Source: Acanthochlamys bracteata
Taxonomy: Eukaryota; Streptophyta; Magnoliopsida; Pandanales; Velloziaceae
DNA: 64,000 nt
Direction: 5' to 3'
Assembly: GCA_019914995.1 (NCBI GenBank)
Contig: CM034134.1
Location: 6,022,463-6,086,462, forward strand
The notes under the pieces are model-generated. The model did no database searches. It had not been told where the DNA came from and worked only from the letters and a program-made list of their open reading frames with translations. Shown here piece by piece: positions 47,409-59,391 of this stretch (positions are counted from its first letter, which is position 1; each line of letters starts with the position of its first letter). Both the position numbers and the translations under genes were made by a program.

Positions 47409-48103
47409 TTATTTATTTATAGATGTAGATATAACAAGTTCTTATATATTTTAGTTATTTAAGTATTACTACCAATAGTCTCATGGTAAAGATGCACATA
47501 GCCGGTAAGTACTAATACTTTATATTATTTTGTGAAGAGTATTAATATTTAGTAGTCAAAAGGAATTAAGGGTAATTGGTTAAGCTAAATTTATTTTTAA
47601 GAAATAAATTTTCATAAAAAATGTTACGACATATTTATAATACCCATAACTAATTTTCTCTATGTAGAATTACAGACATTAGTCAATTGTTTAAATTAAT
47701 ATTTCAAAATTTACTTTAGTGCACTAAAGATGCTCATAAAATGTGAGTTTAGTTAACTATATTTAAAAGTGAGTAAGAGATAAATTCTAGAAAGTTATAT
47801 TTTGACTGAAGTGATGTTTAACAAAATTAAATACAGAAATTGAGCAGAAAGTGACTTCTAATCCCTCAAACAAAATTTCCAAGCTCTGAGATTCAGATTC
47901 GATAAATTGTTTACACTATTGGGCTTTACATAAATTGAATATCTGATCGAGTACTTCTTTCGTTTTTAGTAAAAATCATATAGTTTCTTAACAAATTAAT
48001 TTGATTAAAGTATAAATACATTTGTGGATATGTCAAAAATATCAACTTCTTTCCTTGGTGATTCTCAACATGATGATGCAATGACATAAGTTACCTACGT
48101 AAA
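47091..48103. other. AT-rich intergenic DNA with microsatellites
   Basis: Alternating TA/TG runs at 47130-47225 and TA/CT runs at 47348-47405. The rest is AT-rich without a supported gene. Confidence 0.5.
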
Positions 48104-51100
48104 TGAAACCAATGAAATTGAGAAAAAAAATATGATATAATTGATGATAATTATTGATAATAATTTTAATTTCAATAGATACATATATATAGCTATATAC
48201 AATATTCTATCTAATAAAATTTTTAAATATGGAAGTAAAATAATACTAAACAGATCAAAATAAAATGGGCTTATATATAAGCTCAAATGTAATCTAACAA
48301 TGTCCTTCAAACTCATGGTGGGTCAAACAACGTGAATTTGCCCAATATGTTTAAAATTTTGGTGTGGGGTGCGACTTTGTGAAAAAATCTGCAAATTTAT
48401 CAGTAGAAGTCACATGTGGTAAGAAAATAGTGCTTGATACGAAATTCTCACGAACAAAAAGACAATAAATGTCGTATGTTTTGTTCCTTCATGAAAAATT
48501 GGATTGCTCGCAATCTAACAAGCACTCTAATTGCCATAATATAGAGTTGTAGGTCATGTAGGTGTAATGCCCATATCAGAAAGCAATATACGAAAATGAA
48601 TAATCTCTCTAGCAGCCATAACTCTATATTCTGTTTCTATAGAAGAGCATGCAACCACTGTCTATTTTTTATTACGCCACAAGATCCATAAATCATCAAG
48701 AAATAAATAAAAACATGTAGTACATCGTGTGTTAAATGGATCACCTGCCCAATCTGCATTTGAAAAAGCTCAAAGTTCCAAATAAAAATGTAGAAGATAT
48801 AAGAAGTGAGCGAGTAACGCTACCTCAAAGATATCTAAGAATCTGAAATAAATCAATATAATATACTGACCGAGTTGATGAATAAACAGACTGACAATAA
48901 TGACTGCTGGCCTTGTTAAATAAAAATTTATAAGCTGACCGAATAGTTATTTATACCGACTAGGATCTCTAAGAGGCTCACCATCAGTGGGATGAAGCTT
49001 CATATGAAGCTTCATATGAAGCTGCATAGGAGTGTCAACTGTCTTACTATCTGCTATATCTACTGATCTAATAACGTAAGAATACTTCTACCACCTTGAA
49101 CAATCTCCAATCGAACAAAATAAAGTAAGTAATCAAGATCTTTCATCTAGAACTGCTGACGAAGATGTCGTTGAGTTAGTGCTATACCCATTGAATCATC
49201 TCATATTATAATCATATCATCAACATATCATAACAGAAGTACCCGCCCCTACGGTGAGAAACGCATAAACAAAGAGTGATCATGAGAACTTTATTGAAAA
49301 CTTGCCTTTATAATGGCTCGTCTAAAATATTCAAACCAAGCTTTATGAGCATATTTGAGTCCATAAATAGCACAACGAAAATGACATATATGATTTGCCA
49401 GTGTAGAGAGACCTAAAGGAGGCTGTATATAAATAATTTCAGATAAAGTATGTGAAAAAATGTGTTATCCACATCCATTTGATAAATAGGCTACCGACGT
49501 ACAACAGCAATAGCCAACAAAGTATGAATTATAGTCATCTGAGTTATAGGAGCAAATGTCTCATCATAATCAATTCTATACTTCTAAGTAAAATTTCGGA
49601 CAACAAGACCAACCTTATGTCGCTCAGTAAACCTATCAAGTTTATATTTAATTTTAAAGACTCATTTGCAACTAACAGGATGAACTCTCTCCAGAAATGG
49701 GACAACATCCCAAGTACATGTCTGCTCAAAAGCATAAAACTTCTCTGCTAAATGTGTGGGTGAACTTATTATGACTGACGAATAGGTGGAGGTAAATGTG
49801 TGGGTGGTGATGAGGGGTGAAGATAGTGAACTCGGAGTAGGGGAGTAATATGGAGGTTCTCATGTGCCATCGTTAGAACTACTGTAGAAGGATTGTATTA
49901 TTAAAGAAAAGTAGAGGAGTTCAATGGAGACATTAGAATTCTTAGTAGAGGGTGTAGAAGTATGAGTATCTGGTGATGTTAAGAAATTGATATCAAGAGT
50001 TGATGTGGAAAAATATGTACGTTTTCAAAAAATGTGACATCGCAAGAATTCAAAAATGACGAGCCAAAGGATCATAACAACGATATCCATTATGCTCGAA
50101 ACTAATACAAAAAAGAACACATTTGGTTGAAAAAGTAGACAACTTCGTGCGCTCAATCGGAAAAAGAAGAAACAAACAAATATATCCAAAAGTGCAAAGC
50201 ATGTTATAGTTAGGAGGAGATGAAAAAAGGCTCTCATAAGGGGTCTTGGCAGATAAAACAAATGATAGAGTGATATTGATAACATTATTTATGGTAAGAA
50301 ATACCATAAATAATTTCAAGTACAGAATAGGATTACAAAAATAGCACGAGCAATCTCCGAAATATGGCGATGCTTGCATTCTACTATTTCATTCTGTTAA
50401 TAAGTGTTAAGACATGATTAAGGAAAAAAGAGTGCCATGAGATTGTAAGATAGATCTCATGATAGATGACAGATACTCACGAGTGCAATCAGAACGAAAA
50501 TTTTTAATTCTAGTGTTAAACTGACTACGGATCATAGCAGTGAATCTGCTATAAACAGAAGGACGTTTTGATTGATTACGAATGAGATAAAGCCAAGTAT
50601 AACAAATGTAATCATCAATTAAACTTACATAATAGAAAAACCATTCATAGATGGGATAGGAGCAGAACACCAAATATCATTTGAACTAACTCAAAAGAAC
50701 GTTTGGTTTTATATAAAATTTTAGTGAAAGGAAGAGCTAAATATTTTGCAAACTTATAACATGTACATATAAATAGTGGAGAAAATGACACTTGTCCAAG
50801 AGCTCCTCTCTGAAATAGATCTTTTAGTCGAGATTCAAAAATATGACACAAACGTCTGTGCCATAAATCAACATTAGATGAAATAACAACAGCACAACTA
50901 ATAGTGAAAGGATTACATAAAGAATTATGAAGATGTTCTAAATGGTACAGTCGTCCCTTTCTATGAGCACAACCAATCTTTTGACCACTATGCAGATAGT
51001 GGAAGGATTAGTGCAGATAAGAGAATAAAAAACAATAATAAATCCACTCTAACAAAGATTACTGACAGAGATAAAATTGAAAGTAATGTGTATAATATAT

Positions 51101-51866
51101 AGGACAAAGTGTAAGATAAGAGTATCTAAAATAATACAGCTAGATTTAGTAATGAGTAATTGAGAACCATCTGCTATGTATAGGGATGGAAAATGTGATG
51201 TTAAAGATATAGTGTTGGATAATAGAGATTGATTCGAAACCATATGATGAGAAGTACCAAAATCTAATATCAAACAAAAAGACATACCTTCAGAGATAGA
51301 AAAAACAGATATAGAGGAGCTAACAAATGTAAATTGTTGTTGAAGCTCTATTGTGTAAGACCATACATAATATCTGAAAAATCAGGAAAGATCTGACGAG
51401 CTGTCGGTGCACTAACTCAACGACATATGCTTGAGGATCTTGAGAGCAAGTTGAGAAAAAGAAGCCTTTCGCCTTCATTCGCTCCCAATATTGTGAAAAT
51501 AAATGTGGATAAAATTGAAAAAACTATCCACAAGATGACCGAACTTGTGATAATGAGAACAAAAGATGATCATGCAAATGACAGGCTACGCCAAAAAATT
51601 TTTACTTTAATAAAAAAATTTTAATTAAATTGAAACTTGAGAAAATTCTCAAGATCAAATATCTCTGATACTATGAAACGAATTAAATTAAGAAAAGAAA
51701 ATATAATAAATTGATGATAATTATTGATGATGATTTACATCTTGTAGGTACTTATATATAACTAGTCATAATAGTCCGCCCAACAAACTTAATTATATGG
51801 GACTAAAGTAATACTAAACTGACCAAGGTAAGATGAGCCTATATATAAACCCAATGTAATCTAATA
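48104..51866 (-). mobile_element. Copia (Ty1) LTR retrotransposon, short LTRs, broken fossil
   Basis: Direct repeats of about 195 bp (48104-48299 and 51674-51866) serve as LTRs. Read on the minus strand they start TGTTAGATTACAT or a close variant. A primer-binding site resembling the initiator-Met tRNA complement (GTATCAGAG) follows the 51.7-kb LTR. In minus-strand order: gag zinc knuckle (near 51560), protease region (near 51270, DFGTSHHMV), integrase (about 50850-50400), reverse transcriptase (about 49750-49000, with a YVDD stretch) and RNase H (about 48700-48370). The order protease, integrase, reverse transcriptase places it in copia. It is broken in many places (ten or more). The LTRs differ noticeably, so the copy is old. 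No clean target duplication was seen. Confidence 0.85.
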
Positions 51867-52199
51867 ATGAAGATTAATTGTTTCTAATTTAAGCCCAAAA
51901 AAAACAAATGTCTTCGTGGACGTAGCATAAACCTATTTGTTGCATCCATTGCTTGATAATAGGATACGAAACAAGGTAGCCGGGACAGGGGAAGAGGAAG
52001 CATAGGAGGTGGATGAGGAGGCGGCGAGGCTTCCACAGTGGAGCCTCATTTGCAAGTTGTTGCATCTAGGCGCTACTTGGGTGCAGCAGCTTGACGCCTA
52101 AATTTACTAAGTCACCTTTTAAATGGTGACCCACTAGCTTTGTCACTCGAGTGCAACCCGGGTGAAGCAAAACACTTAGGCATTTGGCCAAAATAGGAG
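51867..52199. other. Spacer between copia copy and gypsy remnant
   Basis: Locally G-rich (51990-52050). No coding region or element end is recognised. It could belong to the upstream LTR of the following gypsy remnant. Confidence 0.35.
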
Positions 52200-53792
52200 T
52201 CTAGGTCTTATTATTTCATTTTAATTAGGTTTTCCAGTTATGAGAGAGTTAGACTTATAGTAGAATTCTAATTGTTGTAGGAATCCCTATTATAAGTAGG
52301 GAAATAAGCCACCAATGATGACATGTTTTTGGAGACAAAAATTTAGTTCCTTTACCAGTAGTTTAGTTAGCTTTCTTAAATACTTGCATACTCAATTTAA
52401 GGTGTATCAACTTGATACCACAGCAAAGTTCTAAGAAGAATCAGACATCCATTTCACAAGAGCAAAGTTTTGAGCAAGACCGTCCCCAACATACATGCAA
52501 GGAACTTAAGGGCAATTCTCCTAAGGTTCACACAAAACGCATTTGGTAACCCCCAAGATTGTCAAAATCGAGATTTTGGATATAAACGTTCCGCTTGAAT
52601 ATGATCGTAAAATCAAAATTTTAAAATAAAATTGTAAGATTTACATACTGACAAATTTTATAAATTTTTTAATACCATTAGGAATCTTATATTAAAAAAA
52701 AATCTATATTTTTTTAAAAATTTTTTAGTACATCTATAAATTTTATAACAAATTTCTTTAAATTTTATAAAAAATCCATTTATATTTTATAGAAAATCCC
52801 TCAAACTTACATTTTACAGAAAACTTTCTTAAGTTGTAAAAAAAACTCTCTAAATTTTTATTAGAAACCCTCTCAAATTCAATTAATTACAAACTTTCTT
52901 CTAAGGTAAAATTGTATAGAAATAGGGATTTTACCGATTTTAAATTTTAAATCGAAATTTGGATAGAATTTTACTCAGAAAAGTATTTTACTTAAAAAAT
53001 GATTGTTTTGGTGATGTAAAGTTGGTTCCATTTATGAGAACCTAATAGCTTTGAAAATCTTATGCGTATTCCCTATACCACTAAGACAGATCTGATTGCC
53101 CAATTGTGGGGAGGTCTCAACGAAGACTTGCTATGGATGTCATGGCAGCATGCTACTAGACTTGCAAAGGGCACATATGCTGGTCAAGATATTTGAGTTC
53201 AAAATTTCTTCGAAGTCAACCAATGTACGCATGAGAAGGTATGCAACTAACTGCACGGCTCTTGCTGTTCGTATGAGGACACAAGCTTTCAAGGGAAGTC
53301 CTACAAGTAGTTCAGTCGCTTCTGTGCTAGGACAGAACACCCGTCCAAAGAGCTCCAATCTGTCCTTAACATAAATCAATGCACGACGGACTAAGGATTA
53401 TGTTTTTATTGCGATGAAAGGTATCCAAGCCATAAATGCAAACACCATTATAGTCAATTGCAATTTCTTGCATGAGAGACCGAAGAAGTTAAGGAAGCCA
53501 CGAATAAGAATTACTTGAGCACACCACTTTATGATTGAGTGCAACAAATTGAATGGTAGGACCATAGACAGTGTGAGTTTAGGCAAGGTCAAGAAGTGGG
53601 AGGTATTCATCTTGGTAGACTCGAGAGGGAAACACAACTTCATCTCACACATTGGCGAAACACTTGAGGCTGACAGCTGATCAGGTTAAGCCGTTAAAAG
53701 TGAAGCTTGTGGACTATAGCACACATTCCATAAACATTATCACAAACAGATTCCTCTAGCAATCCGAGGAGTAGAGCTAGTAGTGGATGCCA
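52200..53792 (+). mobile_element. Gypsy (Ty3) retrotransposon remnant, left part (fossil)
   Basis: A leader or LTR-like stretch with a TATA-like TATAAGTAGGG (52311-52321) is followed by an AT-rich insertion-like segment (52620-52920), a gag-like region (53080-53380), a retroviral-type zinc knuckle (near 53395-53450, CFYCDERYPSHKC) and an aspartic-protease-like region (53600-53780). The pol text breaks off at about 53792 and resumes at 63898 to the right of a copia insertion. Many breaks; probably the oldest retroelement layer here. Confidence 0.6.
52620..52920 (-). repeat. AT-rich dispersed repeat, opposite copy of 10910-11060
   Basis: Complemented, it reads GAGGGATTTTCTATAAAATA and ATTTTTTATAAAATTTAAAG, close to the plus-strand text at 10930-11000. 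It lies inside the gypsy remnant. Confidence 0.5.
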
Positions 53793-54310
53793 TGTGGGAT
53801 GTGGTCCATATGCTAAATTTTAATTCGCTTAATAAATTAACTTTGTTAAATCTTCTTGGTGAATTTTAAGAGTCACGTATATTATTCATTGTAGAAGATA
53901 GTGAGCAATGAATGTTTGTGAAGTAAAAAGAGTCACATATTCTCACACATATAGATAGTGGGTAATGAATATATTTCGGAATTAAAGGAGTCACATGTTA
54001 TATCCATTACGATAGTTAATAGGTAATGAATGTGATCCTTATAAAGGTGGATCCTGGTCCTCTCTCTTTTCCAACTAGATCTAAAGAATTTTTTCATCAT
54101 CTAAAGTTTTCCTCTTTAGAATTAAAACGAGTTTAAGAGAGAGAAATCAAACTTTCCAAAAGGTAAATAATTGCTTAAAGAAAACGTTATGGATCAAGGT
54201 ATATTTTTCTCTCTCATTTTAGTTTATTTGAAAAATTATTGAATTTCTAGATCTTAGAATTATGATCTATGTAAGTTGAAAATTAAATAGAATTAAGAAG
54301 ATTTCTAACA
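53793..54310 (+). repeat. Left LTR of the plus-strand copia copy
   Basis: Direct repeat of 63392-63897 (shared AGTCACATGTTATATCCA and CCAACTAGATCTAAA). The first 10-15 bases are ambiguous. A transcription-like TATAAAGG is at 54040-54047. Confidence 0.8.
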
Positions 54311-55128
54311 ATTGATATCCGAGCGAGGTTTCAGAAACCAATGGTTTTTCGTTAAAAATGATTTTTCTCTTTTGATTATGAAAATTATAAATTATTTGGA
54401 AATCTTATGTGTTCCACTATGTGATATATATTGTATATTAGATTTGTTTAAAATCTAATTAATTCAATCAAACTTTGTTGAGGTTCTTCCCAATTGAATT
54501 TTTTATGTTACATGTTAAATACTTTTATTATCTCTATATATAGAAGTTGTGCTTAAGTCATTTATTCTTCAAAATAATTACTTACTTATAATTTAAATTT
54601 ATATTATGATGACTTGTTAGTCACCAAGATGGCGAAATCTTATATGTTGTAAATTTCAAATTGTAAAATTTGAATATATTTGAATTCACGTAATGATATT
54701 TTGATAGTCACCAAAGTGGCCAAATTTCAAGTTGTTGGAATTTTAAATTATATGATTTATGTATTCAATTGTCCATAAGTATGTGATGCTTATAATGGAG
54801 ATGACATTATGTTAAATATTTTTTATGGATAATTGAAGTTCGTAATTATAATGCATTTAGAATAGCCCAAAGGATGATTCCTACTTCTTATAATTTATTA
54901 ACATGACGTGATGATTTATATATTCTATTAGAATTTATTTTGTGTATCCAAAATAGCAAATATATCTAATTTGAATATATTTAATTATCAAATTAAGTTC
55001 AAATTTTAGCATCGTTATGCTTTATGTTGGTATATCGGTGTTTCACCCAAAAGAGAACTACAATATGTATTTATATGAATTGTTTGAATCTGACTATGTA
55101 TTTATGTTTGAAATTCAAAGCAGTAATG

Positions 55129-57465
55129 TGTCAAGACCCAAAATTAGACCTTGACTGGCACTGAATTAAATCGAGTCCAAAAAAGGCCTAACTGAAGCAT
55201 AATCCAGTAAGCTTGACCCAAAACTCAATAAACTAACTTGCCAATATTCAAAAAATTTCGGCATGATCTTCCCTAAAAGCTTAATAGAAATAACCTGTAC
55301 AAGTAATAATAATTGTACTTATCATCAAAATTCTAAAATAAGAAAAACGATTAGCATAAAAATTGTTTTACAAACACAATACCACTAGTGGCTACCGGTA
55401 GCCGTAACATTTATTACAATCCAAAACAAATACCATCGCAATACTACATACAATAAAGTACAAGAAAAGTCAATACCCTTCGAGGATTACAGAGCTAACT
55501 ACATGCCAAAAGATTCATAGAATACCCTTCGTACGCTCTCGGTCCAGCAATACAGAATCTATTAGTGCCCGCTAGCCTATGACCTATCTGGGAGAGGCCA
55601 AAGAAGAGAAAAGAGGGTGAGACCAGTCTCAGAGAGGTAAAACAGCAAAATGTCCAATTTAGATAGCTAATGCATTAAGTAGGTGTTATAGTACTACCTA
55701 CATGAAGCAGATACAACGATAGATCGGATCAGATTCAACTAAGTTCTGAACCGTCCCATACCGACTCAGTTCTTCGCAGAGATATACGATAATATGAAAC
55801 AATATTATGCAACACTCTCAAGGCTATAATATATATACATATACATAGTGCACCCATACAAGCAAGTATATGTAATGATGTACGCGAATGTATCAAATGT
55901 AACAGTCATACAAGATAGACGATCGAGTGAGATCACATCCCCAACTCACATCACGCTATCAGGTCTATCATACAAGCATACATACGTAATACCTTTATAT
56001 ATATAAAAGCCACAAGCAAGCTCGGTGCCCAGTATGTCCTGAGACCCACCGGTGATCAATATCTTATAACTCGATGCCTAATATGTCCTGGGACCTATCG
56101 GCTATCTATGTATTTCGGTGTCCAATATATTCTGGAATCCACCGTATCAATATCTCATTTAAGCATATATATTATAATAGGTTATGACAATACTTGTCCG
56201 GTTCCCATTGTCTCATCCAATGCAGTCCCTAACAACTAGATGCAATACAATAGATTTTTACACAATAAACATGCTTACCCAATGCATTCAATGCTATCGT
56301 TATTATACTTATGCATATATGAAAGGAAAATGTTGACATGTATATATCATATTCTCATAATTATGCTACATAGTCTACAATATACGAATATGCTAGTAAA
56401 TACTATAAACATGATGTGAAATAAACATAAGCATGTACAAGCATATGTAGCATGAAGGATAAATCATAATATGTAACGAGAATGACAAGGTACGTCAGAA
56501 TTTCCAGGTAAATGCTACCTGTACCGAAAGCCTAACGTTAATCTAGGAAGAAAAGGTGACACTGTAACCCTCACCTGTAGTCCAAGCAAGTATTTATATC
56601 AACCGTCAACTCTAAGTCGCACCGTCCGAACTCAAGTCACTCGTACCACCTAACGTGCATACGGGCATATTCAATAACAAGCACGCTAACAAAAGCTAAA
56701 TCAAAACTTGTAATAAATACCTAACTAAATTTGAGTCTAAGGTTTAATAGCATACGGCAAATGATTGCAGGATTTCATTCATTCAACGATTCATTCAATT
56801 TCCTAACCCACTACACAATAAATACAAACTAACGAATCCAAGAAGCTTACCGACGAGGTGAGACGATCGAATGCTAAAACGACTTGAATCGGAAACAACT
56901 CGCGTATTTTCAATCTAACAATTTCCTAAAACGAAACAAATTAATAATTCATCTAACAATAATTTCAAATACGTGATGCAACTATTTTTAACTTACGTAG
57001 TCAAGTTCGCCGAAAAAGTTTGCCGAATTCCGGTGAGGAACAGTGCTGCCAGAAAATAAATCGTCGGAGAAAAAAATCAAGCCGTTGCAAGGACAATAGC
57101 AACACTAAGCTCAAAGGAAAACGCTGTTGAGTCAAATGAGCAACCGAAAATTGAAAAAATATATATTAATTCTTCCGTCCGGCGAAGCAATTCTACCCTC
57201 AGGCCGAAAATTTAATCTAATTGATAAAGAGAAACGGTTTGCCAGGCTAAGGAGATAAATTTTGACTGCTTACCGTGGTTGGATCGTCGGCGAAGAGATC
57301 CAGCGAAAATCCTAGTTCCTAACCGGACGGTGAAACTTGAAGGAGGTGGGATGGCGAAAGATGAGGAGGAAGATGAAGGAAAAATAAAAAGAGTTGGACA
57401 TTGCATGTTAGAGCCTCTAATTCTTATAATAGCTTCCTGCAGCTCATAAAACTATAAATATTACA
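55129..57465 (-). repeat. Gypsy LTR, left arm, minus orientation
   Basis: In minus orientation it begins TGTAATATTTATAG just after a purine tract AATAAGAGGGTTATAT and ends GGTCTTGACA. It contains short TATATA runs and a GTACGATTGCC-like promoter region that I cannot resolve further. Confidence 0.82.
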
Positions 57466-57474
57466 ATATAACCC

Positions 57475-58288
57475 TCTTATTTAAAAATTCGTCCTGGAAT
57501 TTTCAAATAAACGAAGAGAAGAACTTATACCTCAAGAGATGAATAACCAAGGATATTTCGCTTCCATTTCAGCTTCTAACTCCCACGTTGCTTCCCTACG
57601 CGAATAGTTCTTCTATAGTACTAAGAAAAAAGGTAATTCTCGTCTCCGTAACCGACGTATCTGACGGTCTAAAATAGCCTCTGGAAGTTCCTCATAAGTT
57701 AAATATTCTCGTATCTGCCCAAAAATTAGCTCGACCAAGTGAGACGGATTACGCAAACACCTACGAAGCATTGATACATGAAACACCGGATGCACACCTG
57801 CTAGACTCAACGGCAAGGCCAACCTATAAGCAACCTCGCCTATGCGTCCTATGATCTCAAAGGGGCCAATAAATCTAGGGCTGAGCTTCCCTTTCTTTCC
57901 AAATAGCAGAATACCTTTAATTGGAGAAATTTGCAAGGACCTCATCGCCAATAGAAAAAGATGCTGCACGATGCTTAGGATCTGCATATGCCTTTTGTCT
58001 ACTCTGAGCTGCAGCCATTCGCTCTCGGACTAACTTAATCTTCTCAGTAGTGTCGTGAATAATATCTGGCGAAAGTTCATCAGCTTCTTGAGTTTCGAAC
58101 CAACAAATTGGTGATCTACACTTCCTACCGTACAAAGCCTCAAACGGTGCTATTTGAATACTAGCATGAAAACTGTTATTATAAACAAACTCCACTAGTG
58201 ACAAATGTTGATTCCAAAATTGTCCCAACTCGAGTGCACAACAACGTAAAATGTCTTCTAAAGAAAAACAGAAGTAGAGAGAACCCAA
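57475..58288 (-). mobile_element. Gypsy pol 3' part (integrase core end and C-terminal domain), fossil
   Basis: Minus-strand text shows the integrase segment YNNSFHASIQIAPFEALYGR and the C-terminal module with [19 protein letters not shown] and [13 protein letters not shown]. Both are hallmarks of plant Ty3/gypsy elements. The segment reaches the purine tract and LTR on its left. It is broken, with at least one disruption. Confidence 0.85.
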
Positions 58289-58479
58289 TCAAAAAAATAG
58301 AGATATACAAGAACTCTACCATTCTACACAAAAACTCCCACTGCCGGTCACGAACTTGACTACTCCACACAAACAAATCTTGCTGCAAATCATACTGAAG
58401 AAATCTCTCGGCAATCTCTCCGATCATCTCATCTGAATCACATTTATGAGATAGATCCTGCACTCAATACTTGTTTATT
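58289..58479 (-). other. Unassigned segment between gypsy arms
   Basis: The minus-strand frame contains IGEIAERFLQYDLQQD, which does not match the gypsy pol order that I expect here. It may be foreign or filler sequence joined during rearrangement. Confidence 0.25.
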
Positions 58480-58967
58480 TTCTTGTAACTTGTCACTTAC
58501 AGTTTAAAGGTGGTCTTTGCAGGCAGGTAAAAAAGCTTCGGTGGAGCTTGGTGTAAGCTCTTAGACCTTGTAATAGTGCTAGCAAATCACCCCGGGGGGA
58601 CAAGCGTGTCAAGAGGCTGGTAGGGGTTGTCTTGGCGAAGAAACCCAGTAGAGTATGTGTGCTTGGCGAAGCACCCCGCTTTAGGTGTATTTGTAGCTTA
58701 TTAAAGGTCTAGTGAAGCTTTGGCTCGGTGATAGAGCGGCCGTGGATGTAGGCAAAGGAGTTTTGCGAACCACGTTAAATACCCCGAGCACTACTCTTTT
58801 GTTACTTGTCAAAACACACTAACTCTTACATGCGCGCAGTTACAAAGATTGACACACCGGTTTGTTAGCTCTCGACAAAGGATAACAAACTTAACGAAAA
58901 TTTTTATAGACTAACTCAATTCACCCCTCCCCTCTTGAGTTAATCTTGCAGGAATATCTAACAATTA
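58480..58967 (+). mobile_element. Sirevirus-type copia LTR fragment between the gypsy arms (fossil)
   Basis: The text resembles the 3' portion of a long Sirevirus LTR: GGTGGAGCTTGGTGTAAGCT, a CACCCCGGGG block, then ACTAACTCAATTCACCCCTC, CTCTTGAGTTAAT and a terminal ATATCTAACA at 58958-58967. The region at about 6729-6780 shares the AACTCAATTCAC and CTCTTGAGTTAT motif. Gypsy pol text begins at once on the right. Confidence 0.5.
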
Positions 58968-58977
58968 GGACCCGCAG

Positions 58978-59391
58978 TTGATCAAGTTAACCGATCAAGT
59001 CAAAGCGGGTGTTGTCAAGGAGTTTTCTGTTGACGCTGATGGTATTGTTTGGTATGGCTCCAGGTTATGTGTTCCAGATTTTGATGATCTGCGGCGTGAG
59101 ATTTTAGAAGAGGCACATAAGTCTACATATTCAGTTCATCCGGGTTCTACTAAGATGTATCATGACTTGAAACAATTATATTGGTGGAGTGGTTTAAAGT
59201 AAGACGTTGCCGATTATGTCTCTCGTTGCCTCAGTTGTCAATCTGTAAAGGCAGAACATCGAAAGCCTGGAGGATTATCACAGCCTTTACCTATTCCCGA
59301 GTGGAAGTGGGACCATATTTTTATGGATTTCGTGACAGGATTACCTCGAACTCCGCAAGGTATGATTCTATTTGGGTGATTATGGATCGAT
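58978..59391 (+). mobile_element. Gypsy integrase zinc-binding and early core fragment (fossil)
   Basis: Plus-strand text reads RREILEEAHKSTYSVHPGST and MYHDLKQLYWWSGLK, then CLSCQSVKAEHRKPGG and HIFMDFVTGLP. This is the HHCC zinc-binding domain and the first catalytic Asp region of gypsy integrase. It stops abruptly at the start of the right-hand LTR. It does not overlap the integrase part seen in the left half. Confidence 0.82.

Noticed and set aside
48095-48316. Ile/Leu-rich open frame at the left LTR of the minus-strand copia copy
   Set aside because: It is simply the AT-rich LTR translated.
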